A stretch of DNA of 64,000 bases from ZC4RG30 sp964396335 (GCA_964396335.1 CAYNEX010000001.1:15719-79718); one strand, 5' to 3'; numbered from the stretch's first letter, positions 20,560 through 29,544 are shown. The notes: generated by a model not told the origin, from the letters alone. Program-made: numbers and translations.

Positions 20560-20591
20560 GGTTTCTCCATGCTTGCGGCCCCTGAAGGAGT

Positions 20592-21149
20592 TCATCGGCC
20601 GGTTGCTCTTCTTTCGCGGATGAACTTCATCCATTCCTCCGCGGTGGGCATCACAGGATAGTCGACGCGCCGCAGGATCTTCCATTCGCCGTGTTCGCGG
20701 ACCAGCTCATCCTCATAGCGGCCGGCCAGCGCCGGAACGGGTTCGCCGCCGGGTCCGCGCATCACCAGCAGGTGCCGCGAGCGCGCCGTGGCGCGATCAC
20801 CCTGCACATCGATCTGCGGATTCGAGGTGATGTGGTAACTCTCGTTGTTCACATAGTCGGCCGGCGTGGGGCCGTACAGGTCGAGCAGCATGCTGTGGAT
20901 GGCCTCGCGGCCCTTGTGCACGGTGCGGCCGTTGACCCATTCACCGTCGCGCGCGAACAGCGCGACGTAGGCTTCGTAGTCACGCGCATCCTGCGTGGCG
21001 GAGTAATCGACCAGGATGCGGCGGATGGCCAGTTCGTCCTCGACGCGCTGCAGGCGTTCGGCCAGTCCGGCCTGCGCGGCACGGTCGGTGCACGCGGCGG
21101 TCAGGGCAGATGCCATCAGCACCAGCGCGAGCTGCACGGTCCGCTTCAT
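20592..21149 (-). CDS. SnoaL/NTF2-like lipoprotein, paralogue 1 of the array
   Basis: A 185-residue lipoprotein (lipobox cysteine at residue 20, TAAC). It has a short helix (RLQRVEDELAIRRILVDYS) and a compact SnoaL-like domain (DYEAYVALFARDGEWVNG, YEDELVREHGEWKI). It is shorter than the others and lacks the C-terminal NPVTG extension, so it is the most diverged member. It has a strong GGAGGGGGG ribosome-binding site and leads the four-gene array; the next gene starts 32 bases downstream. Confidence 0.85.
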   Translation of the reverse strand: MKRTVQLALVLMASALTAACTDRAAQAGLAERLQRVEDELAIRRILVDYSATQDARDYEAYVALFARDGEWVNGRTVHKGREAIHSMLLDLYGPTPADYVNNESYHITSNPQIDVQGDRATARSRHLLVMRGPGGEPVPALAGRYEDELVREHGEWKILRRVDYPVMPTAEEWMKFIRERRATGR

Positions 21150-21180
21150 TCGCCCCCCTCCGTTTCCGCCAAGCCTAACG

Positions 21181-21954
21181 CTAGAAGGACTCGCCGGGGC
21201 CCAGGTAGCGCCACTTTCCCACCGGCAGGCCGCCGAGCAGCACCCTGCCGCTGCGCACGCGCTTCAGCGCGGTGACCTTCAGGCCCACCATCTCGCACAT
21301 GCGGCGGATCTGCCGCTTGCGGCCCTCGCGCAGCAGGAAGCGCAGCTGGTGCGCGTTCTGCCATTCCACCTTTGCGGGCCGCAGCTTCACGCCATCGAGA
21401 GACAACCCGTGGCGCAGGCGGCGCAGGCCGTCTTCAGCCAGCCGGCCCTCGACACGCACCAGGTATTCCTTCTCGACGCTGGAATCCTGGCCGATCAGCT
21501 GTCTGGCGACGCGGCCATCCTGGGTCAGCACGAGCAGGCCCGTGGAGTCGATGTCGAGGCGGCCGGCCGGTGCCAGGCCGTGCAGGTGACGGGATTCGAA
21601 GCGGCGCGGCGAGGAGTCGCCGTTCCAGTGGTTTTCCGGCTTGATCAGCACGATCGCCGGTTCGTAACCATCCTCGGCCTGGCCGGAGACGTAACCGACC
21701 GGCTTGTGCAGCAGGATGGTGACCAGGTCCTGCTGCGCGTCGCGCGCGGCCTGCTCCACGGTGATCTTCGCCTGCGGCGGGACCCGCACGCCCAGTTGGT
21801 CGACCACCTGGCCGTCGACCTTCACCCAGCCTTTCACGATCCACGCCTCGGCCTCGCGCCGCGAGCACAGGCCGAGTTCGCTCATGCGCTTGGACAGCCG
21901 CGGATTCGCCGCGCCTTCCGGGGCCGGTGCCGGCGGGGCGCGGCCGGCCATCAC
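21181..21954 (-). CDS. Ribosomal RNA pseudouridine synthase (RsuA/RluB/E/F family, RluF-like)
   Basis: A 257-residue enzyme with an N-terminal S4 RNA-binding domain (RLSKRMSELGLCSRREAEAWI) and a catalytic domain. The motif GRLDIDSTGLLVLTQDG holds the catalytic aspartate. The RKRQIRRMCE motif near the C-terminus is typical of the RluF/RluB branch. It converts uridine to pseudouridine in rRNA. The ATG at 21954 overlaps the stop of the glyoxalase gene by four bases. RluF is the closest match I recognise, but RluB or RluE-like specificity is possible. Confidence 0.88.
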   Translation of the reverse strand: MMAGRAPPAPAPEGAANPRLSKRMSELGLCSRREAEAWIVKGWVKVDGQVVDQLGVRVPPQAKITVEQAARDAQQDLVTILLHKPVGYVSGQAEDGYEPAIVLIKPENHWNGDSSPRRFESRHLHGLAPAGRLDIDSTGLLVLTQDGRVARQLIGQDSSVEKEYLVRVEGRLAEDGLRRLRHGLSLDGVKLRPAKVEWQNAHQLRFLLREGRKRQIRRMCEMVGLKVTALKRVRSGRVLLGGLPVGKWRYLGPGESF

Positions 21955-22370
21955 CAGGTCCCGACGTTGGGCATTTCGTTCCAGGGTGCCTTCGGCGGCA
22001 GGGCGTCGCCCTGCTGCAGCAGCTCGATCGAGATCTGGTCCGGCGAACGCACGAAGGCCATCCTGCCGTCGCGCGGCGGACGCAGGATCTGCACGCCATG
22101 CTGCTGCAGGCGTTCGCAGGCGGCGTAGATGTCCGGCACTTCATAGGCCAGGTGGCCGAAGTTGCGGCCGCCGGTGTATTTCTCCGGATCCCAGTTGAAG
22201 GTCAGCTCCACCTGGGCATCGTGCTGGCCGGGCGCTGCCAGGAACACCAGCGTGTAACGGCCCTGCGGGACCTCATGCTTCTTCACCACTTCCAGTCCCA
22301 GCGCATCGCGGTAGAAGCGCAGCGATTCCTCGAGGTCAGTGACGCGGACCATGGTGTGCAGGTATTTCAT
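21951..22370 (-). CDS. gloA: Lactoylglutathione lyase (glyoxalase I)
   Basis: A 139-residue VOC-fold enzyme. All four metal ligands of bacterial GloA are in place: His5, Glu55, His73 and Glu116. The blocks LRFYRDALGLEVV and GHLAYEVPDIYAACERL are characteristic. It isomerises the hemithioacetal of methylglyoxal and glutathione to S-lactoylglutathione in the cytoplasm. Translation is coupled to the pseudouridine synthase gene that follows. Confidence 0.94.
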   Translation of the reverse strand: MKYLHTMVRVTDLEESLRFYRDALGLEVVKKHEVPQGRYTLVFLAAPGQHDAQVELTFNWDPEKYTGGRNFGHLAYEVPDIYAACERLQQHGVQILRPPRDGRMAFVRSPDQISIELLQQGDALPPKAPWNEMPNVGTW

Positions 22371-22415
22371 GGAGGATCTTCGGCCGTTGGAGGGAAGGGG
22401 ATTGTAAGCCGCGGC

Positions 22416-23054
22416 TCAGCGTTCTTCGGCCAGCGCGCGCTGCAGGCCGGCGCGGAAGGCGGTGGCGCCGCCCATCGAGGGGTGGCGCAGCGGCGTGGCG
22501 GCGATGCCCACATCCGCCAGCGAGGCCTCGGCATTGCGGCCGACGGCAAAGCAGCGTACCCCGGGCAGCGCGGCCAGCAGGGCCTCGAGCACCGGCAGGC
22601 CGGCGCGGCGTTCCTGCGGAGTGGGGGTGCGGTTCGACTGTGGCACCCCGGGGCGGTGCGGGTGCCAGGGATAGGCGTTCCACAACAGCGTGTCCTCGGC
22701 CCGGTGCAGCGCATGCAGCGTGCTCCAGACCGTGGTGGCCGAGGGCTCGCTCCAGGGACGCGTGCGGGTGGAAAGCCGCTGGCCGCCGATGTCGACGCGC
22801 GGCACGGCGCCGGCCAGCAGCAGGCGTTCACTGGTGAAGGGAATGCCACTGACATGCGCGCCCTGGTAGCCGGCGGCCTCACCCAGCAGCAGCCAGCGGG
22901 GCCTGGTGTCGAAAAAGGCGCGCAAGCGTGCCAGTCGTGCCTTCGCGGCATGGGGGATGGCGTCGGTGCCGTGGTCCTGGTCCCGCCATGGATTGAACAC
23001 GGCCATGGGGGCGGGGGCGACCAGCAGGTCGAAGAATCGGTCGAGTCGGGACAC
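22416..23054 (-). CDS. Uracil-DNA glycosylase superfamily protein
   Basis: A 212-residue protein with the features of the UDG fold. It has an early LLLGEAAGYQGAHVSGIPFTSE motif (active-site and water-activating loop), WNAYPWHP in the centre, and RHPSMGG as the C-terminal minor-groove loop. It would excise deaminated bases from DNA. It starts with GTG. It is not the classical Ung type; the exact family (UDG 4/5-like or a mismatch-specific type) is uncertain. Confidence 0.8.
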   Translation of the reverse strand: MSRLDRFFDLLVAPAPMAVFNPWRDQDHGTDAIPHAAKARLARLRAFFDTRPRWLLLGEAAGYQGAHVSGIPFTSERLLLAGAVPRVDIGGQRLSTRTRPWSEPSATTVWSTLHALHRAEDTLLWNAYPWHPHRPGVPQSNRTPTPQERRAGLPVLEALLAALPGVRCFAVGRNAEASLADVGIAATPLRHPSMGGATAFRAGLQRALAEER

Positions 23055-23119
23055 GCGCCGCAGGATAGCGGCGCGGCCGACCGGTTGCAGCGGACTTCCG
23101 GTCTAACGGCCGCGATGCG

Positions 23120-24565
23120 CTATTCGAACAGCGTCATCGTGTTCAGGTACTTCTCGATGTACCAGCGGTTCTCATTGTTATAGCGGGGAATGGCCACCGG
23201 ACGGACGCCGTCCGCGGTTTCCTTCCACAGGCAGGGGCAACGCACCGGTTTGGCTGGCTGCTCGCCAGGGCGGGCCAGGTCCTGCAGCTTGATGCCGGCC
23301 TTCTTCACCACGTTATGGAGGCGGGTGACATTGCGCGGACCGCCGTTGTAGGCCGCCACGGCGAAGATGCCCAGCAGGTTGGGATCATCCAGGTACACAT
23401 CGCGGATGTCGGCGCGCATCTGCGAGATCTCGATGTCGAGCAGGCAGATGGCCGCCTTCATCGAGTTGTACAGGTCGGTGGCGCCGCGTTCGAAGACCGG
23501 GTCGATGCGCGCCGCCGGGCAGCGGCGCACCACCATCGAATAGGTGCCATTGCCCTTGCGGTTGGTGAACTGCATGGCGCCCAGTGCCGAGGCGGTGGAC
23601 ACGCTGTAGCGATAGGCCTCGCCGCGCTTCAGGCCGTACTGGTTCAGCACCTCGTGGAAGGCTTCCAGCCCCTTGTTGGTGAAGTCGGTATCGTCGGTCT
23701 GCTCGATCACCGCCAGCATGGCCACCAGTTCGGCCGGGATTACATCCGCCAGCAGCCGGCCGGGATAGGCGATGCTCGGCGCATTGGCCTCGCGCAGTTC
23801 ATCCAGCGCCCGGCGCGCCGTCTCCAGCAGGAAATCCCTGCCGCCGCTGACGAACTGCGGGTCGAAGGTGTCGTGCGTGAAGGGCAGGTAGATGATCGGC
23901 TGGGCGGTTTCGGCCACCGCGCGCCAGCGCTTCTTCGACAGCAGCGCGCTGTCGAACACCGGGAACTTGCGGCCGAACACCCGCAGCGGCTCGCCGTCTT
24001 CGGTGGTGAAGGAGAACATCAGCCGTTCGGCGCCCGTGCCCTTCACGTGCCGGCCGCGGATGCCGGGGGTACGCATGGTGAACTTGATCGGCTTGCCGCC
24101 GGGCTTCCACTTCACCGGCGGCCGGGGGATCTCGAGGTGCGCGATGATCCAGTCGCTGTCCCGGTCGCTCCACAGCGCGAACAGCACCGGGCGGCCGCGC
24201 AGGATCTCGTTGCGTCCCTTGCCGGTGAACACGTATTCCAGTTCGGCCTTCTCCAGCAGCGCCTGGGCCTCTTCGACCTGGCTGCGGATCAGGTCATGCC
24301 GCAGCGGCACGAGGCCGGCGATGACGATCTCTTCCAGTTCCTCGCCGGGCGTCGGGGGTTCGGGTTCGGTTTCCGCCACGATCAGCGGGACTTCGCCTTC
24401 CACCTGCAGCGATTCGGCGGGCTGGGCTTCGGCCTCCTCGGCGATGGCTTCGAACAGCAGGTGCTCGGGATCCTCTGCCGGCGGCGGGGAGGTGGTGCAG
24501 GCGCTGGCACAGGCCAGCAGCGCAAGGGTGGCTGCGGCAAGCAGGTTTCGATGCAGTGCGATCAT
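23120..24565 (-). CDS. Lipoprotein with lytic-transglycosylase-like (SLT) domain
   Basis: A 481-residue lipoprotein (lipobox Cys23 in CASAC). An acidic Glu/Pro-rich linker (about 25-80) leads to a novel middle region and a C-terminal lysozyme-like domain. Landmarks of the latter are SALGAMQFTNR (counterpart of the GLMQ motif), a downstream helix LYNSMKAAICLLDIEI, and AVAAYNGGPRNVTRL (the AYNAG motif). The presumed catalytic glutamate would be in the helix IPAELVAMLAVIEQTD. Such enzymes cleave peptidoglycan glycan strands. The middle domain has no family I recognise. Confidence 0.78.
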   Translation of the reverse strand: MIALHRNLLAAATLALLACASACTTSPPPAEDPEHLLFEAIAEEAEAQPAESLQVEGEVPLIVAETEPEPPTPGEELEEIVIAGLVPLRHDLIRSQVEEAQALLEKAELEYVFTGKGRNEILRGRPVLFALWSDRDSDWIIAHLEIPRPPVKWKPGGKPIKFTMRTPGIRGRHVKGTGAERLMFSFTTEDGEPLRVFGRKFPVFDSALLSKKRWRAVAETAQPIIYLPFTHDTFDPQFVSGGRDFLLETARRALDELREANAPSIAYPGRLLADVIPAELVAMLAVIEQTDDTDFTNKGLEAFHEVLNQYGLKRGEAYRYSVSTASALGAMQFTNRKGNGTYSMVVRRCPAARIDPVFERGATDLYNSMKAAICLLDIEISQMRADIRDVYLDDPNLLGIFAVAAYNGGPRNVTRLHNVVKKAGIKLQDLARPGEQPAKPVRCPCLWKETADGVRPVAIPRYNNENRWYIEKYLNTMTLFE

Positions 24566-24714
24566 TCCCGTCAGCTTAGCCGGTGAATCGCATCGCCGCT
24601 GCTATCGTGCGCACACCTCGGGCTTGACCTGTGATTCACCGCAAAGGCCCCTCCACCTGCGCGCGGCGCGTAAGGGGCGATGCAACATCAGGGAGTTCCG
24701 GAGCCGCCGACTGG

Positions 24715-24720
24715 TATGCT
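24715..24720 (+). promoter_or_regulatory. Candidate -10 element of deaD, start-proximal
   Basis: TATGCT preceded by TGG ends 9 bases before the ATG at 24730. A transcription start 7 bases downstream would leave a leader of about 3 bases, so the mRNA may be leaderless. No Shine-Dalgarno sequence is seen. Confidence 0.4.
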
Positions 24721-24729
24721 CCGCACCTC

Positions 24730-26502
24730 ATGAAGTCCACCCCTGCCGCGCCGCCTGACGCCGTGCGGTTTTCCGATCTGGGCCTCGCGGACGCCATCGT
24801 GCGCGCAGTCCAGTCCGTCGGCTATGAAGCCGCATCCCCGATCCAGGCCGCGACCATCCCTGCGCTGCTCGAAGGCGCCGATGTGCTCGGCCAGGCGCAG
24901 ACCGGTACCGGCAAGACAGCCGCGTTCGCGCTGCCCATCCTGTCGCGCCTCGACCTGAAGCAGCGCCAGCCGCAGGCGCTGGTGCTGGTGCCCACGCGCG
25001 AGCTGGCCATCCAGGTGTCCGAGGCCTTCCAGAAGTACGCGGCGGGACTGAATGGCTTCCACGTGCTGCCCATCTATGGTGGCCAGAGTTACGTGCCGCA
25101 GCTCAATGCATTGAAGCGCGGCCCGCAGGTGATCGTCGGCACGCCCGGCCGTGTCATCGACCACCTGGAGCGTGGCACGCTGAAGCTCGATGCCGTGCGC
25201 TGCGTGGTGCTGGACGAGGCCGACGAGATGCTGGCGATGGGCTTTGCCGACGCGATGGAAGCCATCCTGTCGCAGACGCCGGCCGAGAAGCAGGTGGCGC
25301 TGTTCTCCGCCACGATGGCGCCGAACATCCGCCGCATCGCGCAGACGCACCTGCGGCAGCCGCGCGAGATCGTCATCAAGGGGAAGAGCGGGACTGCCGC
25401 CAACATCCGCCAGACCTACTGGATGGTCAGCGGGCTGCACAAGCTCGATGCGCTGACGCGCATCGTCGAGGTGGCCGATTTCGACGCCATGCTGGTGTTC
25501 GTGCGCACCAAGCAGGCCACCGTCGACCTCGCCGAGCGGCTGCAGGCGCGCGGTTTTGCCGCGGTCGCGCTGAATGGCGACGTGCCGCAAGCCGTGCGCG
25601 AGAAGACCGTGCAGCAGCTGAAGGCCGGACGCATCGACATCCTGGTGGCCACCGACGTGGCGGCGCGCGGCCTCGACGTGGACCGCGTGACGCATGTGGT
25701 CAACTACGACGTGCCCTATGACACCGAATCTTACGTGCACCGCATCGGGCGCACCGGCCGCGCCGGGCGCAGTGGCGAGGCCATCCTGTTCATCGCGCCG
25801 CGCGAACGCAACCTGCTGCGGCTGATCGAGCGCGCGACGCGCCAGACCATCGAGCCGCTGTCGCTGCCGACGGTGGAGGATGTGAACACCCGCCGGCTGG
25901 CCAAGTTCAAGGCGCGCATCGGCGAGGCGCTGGCCAACGCGCCGTCGGACTTCTACCGCAAGGCGGTGCAGGAAGTGGCGCTGGAAACCGGCGCGGACCT
26001 GCTCAGCATCGCCGCCGCGGCGGCATCGCTGGCGGAAGGCGGCGCGCCGGTCGAGGCGCGCGGCCGGGGAGAAGTGTCCCGTGCCGAGCAACCCCGCGAA
26101 GAACCAGGCGAGGGCAAGCCGAAGCGCCGTCGCGAGATGCGTTTCGAGGAGCATGCACCGGAAGAATCGTCGCTGCCGCCGATGGACCCGAAGGCCTATG
26201 CCTTCGAGGACGATGGCGAGCAGAAGACCTGGCGCCTGGCCGTGGGCCGCCGCCATCGCGTTGAACCCGGCCACATCGTCGGAGCCATCGCCAACGAGGC
26301 CAAACTGCATGGCTCGCAGATCAATGGCGTGGACATCCGTGCCGACTACACCACCGTGCGGCTGCCGGCGCAGCTGCCCGAGGCGGTGATCGAGCGGCTG
26401 TCGCGGGTGCGGGTGCGCGGGCAGGCGCTGGACCTGCGGGAAGGCGTGGCGGCGAGGAAGCCGAAGGCGACGCACCGGAAGGGGAAACGGCCGGGGTATT
26501 GA
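24730..26502 (+). CDS. deaD: DEAD-box ATP-dependent RNA helicase (DeaD/CsdA type)
   Basis: A 590-residue helicase. It has the Q-motif (FSDLGLADAIVRAV..PIQAATIP), motif I AQTGTGKT, Ia PTRELAIQ, II DEAD, III SAT, and the C-terminal RecA domain with ARGLDV and HRIGRTGRAGR. A charged linker follows, then a C-terminal DbpA-type RNA-binding domain (about residues 500-575, GHIVGAIANEAKLHGSQINGVDI) and a basic tail. It unwinds structured RNA in ribosome assembly and mRNA turnover. I chose the ATG at 24730 because the domain begins immediately; there is no ribosome-binding site and the -10 element sits very close. It is divergent from the lytic-transglycosylase-like gene. Confidence 0.95.
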   Translation: MKSTPAAPPDAVRFSDLGLADAIVRAVQSVGYEAASPIQAATIPALLEGADVLGQAQTGTGKTAAFALPILSRLDLKQRQPQALVLVPTRELAIQVSEAFQKYAAGLNGFHVLPIYGGQSYVPQLNALKRGPQVIVGTPGRVIDHLERGTLKLDAVRCVVLDEADEMLAMGFADAMEAILSQTPAEKQVALFSATMAPNIRRIAQTHLRQPREIVIKGKSGTAANIRQTYWMVSGLHKLDALTRIVEVADFDAMLVFVRTKQATVDLAERLQARGFAAVALNGDVPQAVREKTVQQLKAGRIDILVATDVAARGLDVDRVTHVVNYDVPYDTESYVHRIGRTGRAGRSGEAILFIAPRERNLLRLIERATRQTIEPLSLPTVEDVNTRRLAKFKARIGEALANAPSDFYRKAVQEVALETGADLLSIAAAAASLAEGGAPVEARGRGEVSRAEQPREEPGEGKPKRRREMRFEEHAPEESSLPPMDPKAYAFEDDGEQKTWRLAVGRRHRVEPGHIVGAIANEAKLHGSQINGVDIRADYTTVRLPAQLPEAVIERLSRVRVRGQALDLREGVAARKPKATHRKGKRPGY

Positions 26503-26530
26503 GCCTCGTTCGCAGCCGCAAGAGAAGGAA

Positions 26531-27511
26531 TCAGTCGCCTGCGCCCGCGGCGGAAGCGCCACGGATCGCCCCAGCACGCACCTGCGCTTCTTCCAGGTGC
26601 CTGCGATAACCGTCCAGCGCCGCTTCCTGCATCGCCCTGAACCGCTCCAGGGCGGGGCCGGACAGGATCTGTGATGCCTCCTGGAGGATGCGCGCGTTAT
26701 AGGCGGTGGCTGCAGCGAGCTTCCGGCGGTCATCGGAGGAGGGGGGCGAGTCGATGCGCAGCGGAAGGTACGTGGGCCCGTCCGAGAACGCTTCCGGTTC
26801 CACGCCGTTGCGGGCAGCTTCCTTTTCCATCCGTTGATGTTCATCCGCATAGGCGAGCAGCAGTTGCCGTGCTTCGGTCACGGTCACGGGTGCACCCGGC
26901 GGCGTGATCATGAAGAGCATCAGTTCACGACGTTCATCCTCGGCTGCGAGCACGGCCCGTATCTGCTGTCGCCGTTCAGTACCGACCACCTGATCCAGTT
27001 GCGCATCGGAGAGGTGCAGCGACCCTGGATCAATGCCGTCCGACTTGCAGGATGGATCGGCTTCGCAGGCCAGCTGAGCGCGCAGATCCTGCAGCCACGC
27101 CGCGGCCTGCATGTCCGCGAGTTGCTCGATCTCGCCGGTCTCAAGTTCGATGAACAGCCGATGCCAGAACCAGTCGCCGAGGTATCCGCGCCGCCTGGTT
27201 TGCATCTGTCGCGCCTGGTGACCGGCGTCTTCCAGACGGGCAAGCTGCATTTCCGCATTGATGTTCGCTTCTGCCCGGATCGGGGCTGGATCTCGTTGCG
27301 GAGTCTCGAGGAGAGAACCCGCCCCGTCCGTTTCCAGGCGGGAGGTGGCCGAGTGCGGGGGGCGTGTGGAATCCGCCGGCAGGACAGGGGTGTTTGCCAC
27401 GGGCTGTCCGGCACGGTCTGCGGGATGATTCAGGTGGAAGAATGTTGTGAGACCGGCCAGCAGCAACGAAGCGGCGGCCAGGGCGACATTCGCCAGTCGT
27501 TGGCCGGTCAC
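26531..27511 (-). CDS. Protein of unknown function, secreted or anchored (paralogue B of tandem pair)
   Basis: A 326-residue protein with an N-terminal hydrophobic segment (VALAAASLLLAGLTTFF) that could be a signal anchor, a Pro/Thr-rich linker to about residue 75, and a long alpha-helical, charged remainder. It contains CEADPSC, a two-cysteine element paralleled by CQLDPRC in the preceding gene. The C-terminal helix has the pattern ILSGPALERFRAM, like ILTSAQFAAFSRT in that neighbour. It overlaps the upstream gene by four bases (ATGA). I do not recognise the family. The helical repeats resemble lipase-chaperone-like or periplasmic helical bundle proteins only in general character. Confidence 0.7.
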   Translation of the reverse strand: MTGQRLANVALAAASLLLAGLTTFFHLNHPADRAGQPVANTPVLPADSTRPPHSATSRLETDGAGSLLETPQRDPAPIRAEANINAEMQLARLEDAGHQARQMQTRRRGYLGDWFWHRLFIELETGEIEQLADMQAAAWLQDLRAQLACEADPSCKSDGIDPGSLHLSDAQLDQVVGTERRQQIRAVLAAEDERRELMLFMITPPGAPVTVTEARQLLLAYADEHQRMEKEAARNGVEPEAFSDGPTYLPLRIDSPPSSDDRRKLAAATAYNARILQEASQILSGPALERFRAMQEAALDGYRRHLEEAQVRAGAIRGASAAGAGD

Positions 27512-28458
27512 GGCCTGTCACGGGCCTCCAGCGCCCGCCTGCGTGCTTGCATCTCCCTGGCATCCAGATGCATGGCCACCAGTTCATCGACTTCCGGGGT
27601 GAAGGTCCTGCTGAATGCAGCAAATTGGGCGCTCGTCAGGATGCGCTCCGCACGGTCCAGCAGTCGCTGCCCATGCTCCCTCGTCGAGTCGGCAAGCCGT
27701 TGGTGGTCGTCCGGCGAGCCGGCGGTGGCAAGAAGAACCAGCTCGCCGGTGGTGGCCGAGCGCAGGTACAGCCCCTGCTGCTTTGCCTGCTGCTCGATGC
27801 GCTGCTGTTCCTGGTGGAATGCGCGTGCCAGGCGCTCCATGGTGGCCGGATCCATCCGGTGTGCTTCGCCCAGTCTTGAATCGAAGAATCGCGCGAGGGC
27901 CAGATGCGGCACCAGATTCCGGTTGTCCAGCATCCGCTCGTGCAGGTCCGGGCCCAGCAGCAGAAAATCGTCCTGCCTGGCTTCTTCCCTCTGGGTGGCG
28001 CTCAAGGCTTGTTGATCGCACCGCGGATCAAGCTGGCAGGTCAGCAGCCGTTCCTGTCGCTGTGCGATCAGCCCGGCGCGGGCGTTGAGGTATTCCTCGA
28101 CCTCGGTCGCGGACATTCCGATCTGCGGGCCCTCGATCTCCCAACCACCGAAGCGGAGCCTGGCGATGTATTCGCGAATGCGCTGTGCCCTGGTGGCAGG
28201 ATCCCGCAGCAATGCCAGGCGGTATCGGAGCAAGGCCTGCCAGCCGGGGTCTGCGTTTGTGGTCGAAGGCGCCGCAGGCGCCAGTGAACCCGGCCCTGGC
28301 ATCTCCACCCCCGGGATCAGGTCTGCGTGTTCCGCAACAGCGTGAACGGTTTCCTCCGCGGCGCCCCTGGCCTGCGACTGCCATGGCCGGTACGCGTGAA
28401 TCGCCGTCGCGCCGAAGAAGGCGGTGGTGGCAGCCAGCACCAGCGTAAGTCGGTTCAT
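27508..28458 (-). CDS. Protein of unknown function, secreted or anchored (paralogue A of tandem pair)
   Basis: A 316-residue protein with an N-terminal hydrophobic segment (LTLVLAATTAFFGATAI) and a Pro-rich linker. A highly charged, mostly helical body of Arg/Glu/Gln-rich sequence follows. It shares layout and several local patterns with the next gene: a two-cysteine CQLDPRC element, LSATQREE-type segment and ILTSAQFAAF. The two probably arose by an old tandem duplication. The genes are translationally coupled, suggesting partner subunits. I do not recognise a domain. Confidence 0.7.
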   Translation of the reverse strand: MNRLTLVLAATTAFFGATAIHAYRPWQSQARGAAEETVHAVAEHADLIPGVEMPGPGSLAPAAPSTTNADPGWQALLRYRLALLRDPATRAQRIREYIARLRFGGWEIEGPQIGMSATEVEEYLNARAGLIAQRQERLLTCQLDPRCDQQALSATQREEARQDDFLLLGPDLHERMLDNRNLVPHLALARFFDSRLGEAHRMDPATMERLARAFHQEQQRIEQQAKQQGLYLRSATTGELVLLATAGSPDDHQRLADSTREHGQRLLDRAERILTSAQFAAFSRTFTPEVDELVAMHLDAREMQARRRALEARDRP

Positions 28459-28618
28459 TCCCTGCCCCGGACGTGCTACCCCGGCAAGCCTGCCACAAAT
28501 CCCGCCTCAGGCGCGTGGAGACCCATCCGGCCCCTCCCGGGGCCGCGGGTCAACACATGATGTTGAACCGACGCCATTCCCGCGCCAGCATGATCTTTCA
28601 ACCAGCACGGAGCGCGCC

Positions 28619-29005
28619 ATGTCCCACCACAGTCGCTTGTCCGGATTCATCATCGACAGCCAGCAGGGCAGCCTGCGTGAAGCCGCGGATTTCTGGGCGC
28701 AGGCGCTGGGCCTGGGCGTCAGGAACTACGACGAAAGCGATCTTGGACTGTACGCGCTGCTGGGAGAGGGGCCTGGCGGCCTGAACATCGAGGTGCAGAA
28801 GGTCGCGCATCCGTCACGCGTGCACCTCGACATCGAAGCCGATGACATCGAGGCGGAAGTCGCGCGCCTGGAGAAGCTCGGCGCCAGGCGCGTCGAGTGG
28901 GTGCGTGACAGCTGGTGGGTGATGGAAGCCCCGACCGGGCATCGCTTCTGCGTGGTGCGGATGAGGAAACCGGAGCAGGGCGCGAAGCCCAATGAATGGA
29001 CGTGA
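28619..29005 (+). CDS. VOC-fold (glyoxalase-like) protein
   Basis: A 128-residue protein of the glyoxalase-like domain type. It has AADFWAQALGLGV near the start, HLDIEADDIEAEVARLEKLGARRVEW in the middle and MEAPTGHRFCVVR at the end, the typical second half of a VOC module. The ligand or reaction is unknown; homologues are often annotated as bleomycin-resistance-like. The ATG at 28619 has GGAG upstream. Its stop overlaps the start of gluconokinase by 10 bases. Confidence 0.82.
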   Translation: MSHHSRLSGFIIDSQQGSLREAADFWAQALGLGVRNYDESDLGLYALLGEGPGGLNIEVQKVAHPSRVHLDIEADDIEAEVARLEKLGARRVEWVRDSWWVMEAPTGHRFCVVRMRKPEQGAKPNEWT

Positions 29006-29544
29006 AGGTCGCGCGCATCCTGGTGGTGATGGGCGTGTCGTCCAGCGGCAAGTCCACCATCGGTGAAGCGCTGGCCTCACGGCTGGGACTGCCATTCCTG
29101 GATGCCGATGCCTGGCATCCGCAGGCCAACGTGGAGAAGATGCGCGCCGGTGTTCCGCTCACCGATGAGGACCGCTGGCCGTGGCTGCAGCGCTATGCGC
29201 AGGCGCTGACGCAGGCCGCGAAACCCCGGCGGGGCGTGGTGGGAGCCTGCTCGGCGCTGCGGCGCGCTTATCGCGACTACCTGTTGGAATGTGCCGCTGA
29301 ACCCATCCGGTTCATCTATCTGCAAGGGGACCGGGCGCTGATCGGTGAGCGCATCGCCCGCCGCCAGCACCATTACATGCCTGCGAGCCTGCTCGACAGC
29401 CAGTTCGAGACGCTGGAAATCCCGCAGGCAGACGAGAATGCCCTGGTGGTATCCATCGACGCGCCGGTGGAGCAGATCGTCGACGACATCCAGCGCCGCC
29501 TCATTTCAGGCGGAGCGCCTCCTCCACCACGCTGCGATCGATGA
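28996..29544 (+). CDS. gntK: Gluconokinase
   Basis: A 182-residue P-loop kinase. The Walker A motif GVSSSGKST lies at residues 13-21. DADAWHPQANVEKMRAGVPLTDEDRWPWL is the gluconate-binding signature, and CSALRRAYRD and RRQHHYMPASLLDSQFETLE follow as in GntK/IdnK. It phosphorylates D-gluconate to 6-phosphogluconate for the Entner-Doudoroff or pentose-phosphate route. Its 3' end overlaps the 3' end of the convergent solute-binding gene by 44 bases. Confidence 0.93.
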   Translation: MDVKVARILVVMGVSSSGKSTIGEALASRLGLPFLDADAWHPQANVEKMRAGVPLTDEDRWPWLQRYAQALTQAAKPRRGVVGACSALRRAYRDYLLECAAEPIRFIYLQGDRALIGERIARRQHHYMPASLLDSQFETLEIPQADENALVVSIDAPVEQIVDDIQRRLISGGAPPPPRCDR

